Assembly: GCA_964503525.1 (NCBI GenBank)
Contig: CAZCZY010000063.1
Location: 1-11,342, forward strand
Direction of reading: 5' to 3'
DNA from: CAZCZY01 sp964503525
Lineage (GTDB): Bacteria; Patescibacteriota; JAUYIX01
Length of the DNA stretch: 11,342 nucleotides
Shown: in pieces, positions 7,342-11,342 of the stretch
How positions within the stretch are numbered: the first letter of the stretch is position 1
Layout: every line of letters begins with the position of its first letter
The notes under the pieces: model-generated
Database searches by the model: none
The model's input: only the letters and a program-made list of their open reading frames with translations
Told to the model about the DNA's origin: nothing
Made by a program: the position numbers and the translations under genes

Positions 7342-8433
7342 ATGAAAAACGAAGTTCCAAAAAATCTAACTCAGTTGACCGATATCTCGGCGCTAGAAAA
7401 AACTGTCCAGAAAATTCTTAGCACTGCGGCAACTCCTGACCAACTTGAAAAAGTTCGGGTCGAATATTTGGGACGCAAAGGTGTGATCCCGTTGGCTTTG
7501 CGCAATCTTAAGGACCTCACGACCGAACAAAAACGCGAACTTGGACCAGCGCTTAACACATTGCGAGACTCACTCGACAAACAAATTACTGAGCGACAAT
7601 CCGATGTTCGGCGAGAAGAGCTTGGAAAAGTGGTTGAGCGCGAGACATTTGATGTAACCGAGCCTGTGGCGCCACGGCCGCTCGGGCACCTTCATCCGAC
7701 GGAGCAAGTCCGCCGGGAAGTAGAAGATATTTTTCGATCAATGGGTTTTGAAGTAGTGCGCGGACAAGAGGTAGACGACGAGTTGAATAACTTTGAGCTG
7801 TTAAATATACCGGGGCATCATCCCGCTCGCGATATGTACCAAACATTTTGGTTAAAGCAGCAAGAGAAATTTAAAGAAAGCTCGGTCCAGGCAAGCAATA
7901 ATCGCTTACTTTTGCGCACGCACACATCCAACATGCAGGTACGGGCGATGCGCTCACGCAAGCCGCCGTTCCGTGTTGTAAATATCGGACGGGTCTATCG
8001 CTATGAGGCAACTGACAAAACCCATGACAATACTTTTCATCAGATCGAGGGTTTTATCGTGGATGAGACAACTTCCATTGCGGACTTGCAGGGCGTGCTG
8101 CATACGTTGTATGAGACAATATTTGGGCAATCTTTAAAAACGCGATTGCGCCCATCGTATTTTCCTTTTACCGAACCCAGTGTCGAACTCGATATCTCGT
8201 GTACTTTTTGTACGGGCAAGGGCTGCTCAGTTTGTAAAAAAACTGGTTGGCTCGAGGCAGGTGGTGCGGGGATGATCCATCCCAATGTACTCAAGAATGG
8301 CGGCCTCAATCCGGCCAAGTATCAGGGTTTTGCATTTGGTATGGGGCTTGATCGCATTACGATGTTCAAATATGGCATTGACGATTTGCGTTGGTTGATG
8401 TCGGGCGATTTACGCTTCTTGGAACAATTTTAG
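7342..8433 (+). CDS. pheS: Phenylalanine--tRNA ligase alpha subunit
   Basis: Catalytic subunit of the class II (alpha-beta)2 synthetase that charges tRNA-Phe with phenylalanine in the cytoplasm. The 363 residues compare with 327 in E. coli and 350 in Thermus. Residues about 15-95 are the N-terminal coiled coil that contacts tRNA, including the conserved 'VEYLGRKG' (40-47). The catalytic core starts near 113 (GHLHPTEQV). Motif 2 covers about 217-237 (RVYRYEATDKTHDNTFHQIE), and motif 3 about 329-350 (GFAFGMGLDRIT). The FPF triplet (274-276) in YFPFTEPS corresponds to the phenylalanine-binding aromatic pair known from Thermus. Ala331 in GFAFG appears to match E. coli Ala294, which sets amino acid specificity. 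Cys287, 290, 295 and 298 form a C-x2-C-x4-C-x2-C knuckle, present in many bacterial PheS proteins but not in E. coli. The start ATG at 7342 lacks a Shine-Dalgarno sequence. The stop is TAG, and pheT follows after 22 bases. Confidence 0.97.
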   Translation: MKNEVPKNLTQLTDISALEKTVQKILSTAATPDQLEKVRVEYLGRKGVIPLALRNLKDLTTEQKRELGPALNTLRDSLDKQITERQSDVRREELGKVVERETFDVTEPVAPRPLGHLHPTEQVRREVEDIFRSMGFEVVRGQEVDDELNNFELLNIPGHHPARDMYQTFWLKQQEKFKESSVQASNNRLLLRTHTSNMQVRAMRSRKPPFRVVNIGRVYRYEATDKTHDNTFHQIEGFIVDETTSIADLQGVLHTLYETIFGQSLKTRLRPSYFPFTEPSVELDISCTFCTGKGCSVCKKTGWLEAGGAGMIHPNVLKNGGLNPAKYQGFAFGMGLDRITMFKYGIDDLRWLMSGDLRFLEQF

Positions 8434-8455
8434 CTCAGCATGAACACGATTTAGC

Positions 8456-10888
8456 ATGAAACTTAGCTACAACTGGCTCAAAGAATTTGTCCCACTCGAC
8501 GTGACGCCACAGACCCTGGCCGAACAATTCACCATGAAAGCGGCTGAAGTTGAAGGCGTGCAGTTGCTCGGACAAGACATGCAGAAAGTTGTTGTTGGTG
8601 AGATTTTAGAAATTCGTCCGCATCCCCGGTCAACTAAGTTACAACTCACAAAAGTTTCGGTGGGCTCGGATACACTGGAGATTGTTTGCGGTGCAAAAAA
8701 TATTCGTGTTGGGCAAAAAGTGCCGACGGCCTTGATTGGGTCAAGCTTGCCGGGTGGCGTTGCGATTGCGGCACGTGAGATTCAAGGCGTTAAGTCCGAA
8801 GGCATGCTGGCGTCAGCAGCGGAACTGGGCTTGTCGGCCGATGCCGCTGGAATCTTAATTTTGCCTGCAGAGGCGGCCGTCGGCACGGATGTTCGTGCCG
8901 TCCTTGGATTGGATGACGCGATTTTGGATGTAAATGTTTTAGCGGATCGCTCGTACCTGCTGTCACATCTTGGAGCGGCGCGCGATATTGGTGCGATGCG
9001 ACGGCAGTCCTTACTCATTGAAAATTATGGCCGAACTGGAGCTGATCTCATCACCAATAGCGCGCAAAAAAATTCTGGGAGCATACAAATCATTGATCCG
9101 GCTCTCTGCCCGCGCTATTCGATGATCATGTTGTCCAACCTGCGGATCGCACCTTCGCCTGCGTGGCTCAGCGCACGCTTGCAAAGTCTTGGGGTTCGTC
9201 CCGTAAATAATTTAGTAGATCTCACCAACTACGTCATGCTCGAGGTCGGCCAACCGCTGCATGCTTTTGATCAAGCCAAACTAACCAGTCATAAGATGAT
9301 TGTGCGACCGGCCAAACCGGGCGAAAAAATTACAACAATTGATGGTGTCGTGCGCGAGCTCACGGAAGATATGTTGGTGGTCGCCGATCAGTCAAAGCCG
9401 CTCGCCATTGCGGGTGTCATGGGCGGCAAAGAGAGCGAAATTGCGACGCAGACATCGGGCGCATTGATCGAATCGGCCAATTTTGACGCCAAGTCGATCC
9501 GTAAAACTGCTCAAGCGCTCAAATTGCGAAGCGACGCGTCCATGCGGTTTGAACGCGGCGTTGATCCTAACTTAACTGCGGTCGCGCTCGCTCGACTCGT
9601 TGAGCTGCTGCCTAAAGCTGGCCTCGTCGATGCTACCACCAGTACGATAATCGACAGTTACCCGGCACCGCTTGTCCGGCAGCCGATCCGTTTTCAACCT
9701 ACGTATGTTAAACGTCTGTGCGGTGTGGATGTTCTCTTAAGCGAACAAATCCGTATATTGCAAGATCTTGGCTTGATCATAGATGACAGAAATTATCAAA
9801 CTGACGGTGAGCTTTTGGTAACACCACCGTCATTCCGTGCGGATATAAATGTAGCAGCCGATCTCGTTGAGGAAATTATTCGCTTGTTTGGCCTAGAGAA
9901 AGTTCCGCGCTCGCTGCCTTTGGCAAAATTAATACCACAACCGTTTGATAGCGATCGCCATTGGTCGCGCAAAATAAAAAATATATTACGCGGCGCAGGT
10001 TTTACGGAAGTAGAAACGTATAGTTTTGCTGACGCAAAAGTTTTACAGGCTCTCAAATTTGACCCGCGAGAGAATATCGCATTAGAAAATCCGATGTCGC
10101 CGGAGCAAGCCTATTTGCGGTCTAGTTTGATTCCTAATGCGCTTGCAATCGTTACAAAAAATATTTCGTATGGACGCGGAGCAATGCGTTTCTTTGAACT
10201 GGGCCGGACGTTTAGATTTGTTCGTGGCAAAGAGTACGCGCATGAGCCGTTGATGCTTTCGGTCGTGGAAGTATCGGCGAGTGGCCGCACTGACTCAACC
10301 AAGTCCGGCGACGTTCAAGAGCCAGTCGAGTGGCGTCACCTCGCACAAGTGCTCGAGTCGATTTTGTTTCATTTTGGATTGGACACAAGCACACTCAAGC
10401 GCAAACCATTTACCGCCAATCCCGCATTTCATGATGGCCGCACCGCTTTGCTCGAGATTGGTGGCGAGGACATCGGCTTTTTAGCTGAAGTTCATCCGTT
10501 GGCACTTGATGAGCTCGGAATTAATCGACGCGTTGCATTGATCGATTTAGAATTTGATAAATTAATGCGACTTGCTCGCGGCGAACGACAATTTCAGCCC
10601 ATACCAAAATATCCGGCGGTTGTTCGAGACTTGTCGTTGATCGTAGACGAAAAACTGCCAGCACAAGATGTCATCGCGCAATTGAAAAAATCGGGCGGGG
10701 ATTTGCTGCGCGATGTGCAATTCTTTGATCGCTTTACGGGCAAGGGGATTGCAGCAGGAAAAAAGAGCTACGCTTTTCATTTGGTTTTTCAGTCTGACCA
10801 AAAAACGCTCGACGAAATCGCTGTCAATACAGCCCTCGCGGCAATTACAAAAGCGCTCGCACAAAAGAATATTTTAGTCCGCACGTAG
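8456..10888 (+). CDS. pheT: Phenylalanine--tRNA ligase beta subunit
   Basis: Non-catalytic partner of PheS, carrying tRNA-binding and editing (hydrolysis of mischarged Tyr-tRNA-Phe) functions. At 810 residues it has full bacterial length (E. coli 795). Domains in order: an N-terminal segment (MKLSYNWLKEFV); a tRNA-binding OB fold at about 40-150 (with 'HPRSTKLQLTKV', 56-67); the B3/B4 editing domain at about 210-375 (with 'VRPVNNLVDLTNYVMLE', 247-263, and 'AGVMGG', 319-324); B5 at about 405-480 (with 'PPSFRADI', 457-464, and 'EEIIRLFGL'); a catalytic-like core at about 500-690 (with 'ENPMSPEQAYLRSSLIP', 544-560, and 'FFELGRTF', 579-586); and a C-terminal ferredoxin-like anticodon-binding domain at about 717-810 (with 'YPAVVRDLSLIVD', 719-731). 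No domain is missing. The ATG at 8456 is fixed by the conserved N-terminus; no Shine-Dalgarno sequence precedes it. The stop is TAG and no intrinsic terminator is visible after it. Confidence 0.97.
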   Translation: MKLSYNWLKEFVPLDVTPQTLAEQFTMKAAEVEGVQLLGQDMQKVVVGEILEIRPHPRSTKLQLTKVSVGSDTLEIVCGAKNIRVGQKVPTALIGSSLPGGVAIAAREIQGVKSEGMLASAAELGLSADAAGILILPAEAAVGTDVRAVLGLDDAILDVNVLADRSYLLSHLGAARDIGAMRRQSLLIENYGRTGADLITNSAQKNSGSIQIIDPALCPRYSMIMLSNLRIAPSPAWLSARLQSLGVRPVNNLVDLTNYVMLEVGQPLHAFDQAKLTSHKMIVRPAKPGEKITTIDGVVRELTEDMLVVADQSKPLAIAGVMGGKESEIATQTSGALIESANFDAKSIRKTAQALKLRSDASMRFERGVDPNLTAVALARLVELLPKAGLVDATTSTIIDSYPAPLVRQPIRFQPTYVKRLCGVDVLLSEQIRILQDLGLIIDDRNYQTDGELLVTPPSFRADINVAADLVEEIIRLFGLEKVPRSLPLAKLIPQPFDSDRHWSRKIKNILRGAGFTEVETYSFADAKVLQALKFDPRENIALENPMSPEQAYLRSSLIPNALAIVTKNISYGRGAMRFFELGRTFRFVRGKEYAHEPLMLSVVEVSASGRTDSTKSGDVQEPVEWRHLAQVLESILFHFGLDTSTLKRKPFTANPAFHDGRTALLEIGGEDIGFLAEVHPLALDELGINRRVALIDLEFDKLMRLARGERQFQPIPKYPAVVRDLSLIVDEKLPAQDVIAQLKKSGGDLLRDVQFFDRFTGKGIAAGKKSYAFHLVFQSDQKTLDEIAVNTALAAITKALAQKNILVRT

Positions 10889-11010
10889 CTGTATATTTTT
10901 GCTGCTTACGTTCAGGTACATTTGCTTGCGGTTTGTGCCAAAAAGAGTTACTCTAAGGGCCTAATTTAGCGCGAAAAACGCCATTATTATGGCTAATTTG
11001 CGAGCTTTTT
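10889..11010 (+). promoter_or_regulatory. Intergenic leader of gyrB with weak promoter candidates and repeats
   Basis: These 122 bases lie between pheT and gyrB and contain no convincing hairpin-plus-T terminator. Two weak promoter candidates are visible. One is TTGCGG (10926-10931), 17 bases, TACTCT (10949-10954). The other is an isolated -10-like TATTAT (10985-10990) without a good -35 box. Around the second lie a short palindrome, GCCAT-TATT-ATGGC (10980-10993), and a near-direct repeat, CTAATTTAGCG (10961-10971) and CTAATTTGCG (10993-11002). The arrangement could be an operator or a supercoiling-sensitive promoter, as gyrase genes are often controlled that way, but nothing here proves it. 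Confidence 0.3.
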
Positions 11011-11342
11011 ATGGCAAAATCCTCCTCGAACAACAAGCAAAAAAAGACCGTCGAAGCGGCCAAGAAATACGGCGCTGAGTCCATTCAGGTATTGACTGGC
11101 CTTGACCCGGTGCGCAAGCGGCCCGGGATGTATATCGGCTCGACCGGCATCGAGGGCTTGCATCATTTGGTGTGGGAAGTTGTCGACAACTCGATTGACG
11201 AGGCCATGGCTGGGTATGCCACGGATATCATCATTACGCTGTTGCCAAAAAACAAGGTTTCTGTCGAGGACAATGGACGCGGAATTCCAGTCGAAAAACA
11301 TAAGGCCACAAAAAAATCTACGCTCGAGACGGTACTCACGGT
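11011..11342 (+). CDS. gyrB: DNA gyrase subunit B, N-terminal part (3' end outside window)
   Basis: ATPase subunit of the type IIA topoisomerase that introduces negative supercoils. The visible 110 residues are the start of the GHKL (Bergerat) ATP-binding domain. They include 'LTGLDPVRKRPGMYIGS' (28-44), 'HHLVWEVVDNSIDEAMAG' (51-68) with the catalytic Glu56 and Mg-binding Asn60 candidates, and 'VEDNGRGIPVE' (85-95), the second nucleotide-binding motif. The fragment ends in 'STLETVLT', leading into the lid. The first 20 or so residues are a basic, serine- and lysine-rich extension absent from E. coli GyrB. The ATG at 11011 follows a run of five T and has no Shine-Dalgarno sequence. ParE shares this domain, and the fragment is too short to rule it out fully; the motif wording favours GyrB. 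Confidence 0.9.
   Translation, partial: MAKSSSNNKQKKTVEAAKKYGAESIQVLTGLDPVRKRPGMYIGSTGIEGLHHLVWEVVDNSIDEAMAGYATDIIITLLPKNKVSVEDNGRGIPVEKHKATKKSTLETVLT

Noticed and set aside
10889..10960. Rho-independent terminator after pheT
   Set aside because: No GC-rich stem followed by a T-run could be found; the T-run at 10905-10910 has no hairpin before it.
10989..11078. 29-codon frame starting at ATG 10989 and overlapping the gyrB start in another frame
   Set aside because: Its latter part is gyrB sequence read out of frame, it has no ribosome binding site and its peptide is not recognisable; a chance frame is the simplest reading.
10993..11301. 102-residue minus-strand frame at the right end
   Set aside because: It is antisense to the conserved gyrB ATPase domain and shows no family resemblance.
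1..11342. CRISPR array, insertion sequence, tRNA, rRNA or recoded genetic code
   Set aside because: No regularly spaced repeats, transposase motifs or cloverleaf-like segments were seen, and no gene contains an in-frame TGA.

Overview
The window is a stretch of bacterial chromosome at roughly 50% GC (estimated by eye), using the standard genetic code (no in-frame TGA, and one gene stops at TGA). It is dominated by informational genes. Several features point to Candidate Phyla Radiation (Patescibacteria) or a similarly streamlined lineage: the style of the RmuC C-terminus, a single-chain UvrD-like helicase fused to an AddB/Cas4-type nuclease, a four-helix orphan membrane protein ahead of pheST, and no Shine-Dalgarno sequence before any visible start. 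This placement is inferred from protein style and was not checked by a search.

Layout, left to right. Bases 1-444 hold the C-terminal end of rmuC (+), cut by the window edge. Two bases later, 447-3587 (+) encodes a 1046-residue superfamily I helicase with a C-terminal PD-(D/E)XK nuclease and four cysteines placed to hold an iron-sulfur cluster. A strong bidirectional hairpin terminator (3622-3652) separates this pair from a convergent gene. That gene, 3682-6618 (-), encodes a 978-residue secreted protein with a sialidase/BNR-type Asp-box N-terminal part, a beta-sandwich-like middle and three CWB2 cell-wall-binding repeats at the C-terminus. A 101-bp divergent promoter region (6619-6719) follows. 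The + strand then carries a four-helix membrane protein of unknown function (6720-7316), pheS (7342-8433) and pheT (8456-10888), closely spaced as in an operon. After a 122-bp leader (10889-11010) the N-terminus of gyrB begins at 11011 and runs off the end.

How the genes work together: rmuC and the helicase-nuclease form a compact DNA-end-processing and recombination-control pair. PheS and PheT assemble into the (alpha-beta)2 phenylalanyl-tRNA synthetase. GyrB is the ATPase subunit of DNA gyrase. The CWB2 protein is the one accessory, surface-exposed item and is the most lineage-specific part of the window. I see no mobile element, CRISPR array, tRNA or rRNA. I find no complete undescribed multi-gene system. 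The points most worth following are the helicase-nuclease fusion, the CWB2 surface protein, and the divergent promoter with superposed -35 boxes and a likely leaderless transcript.
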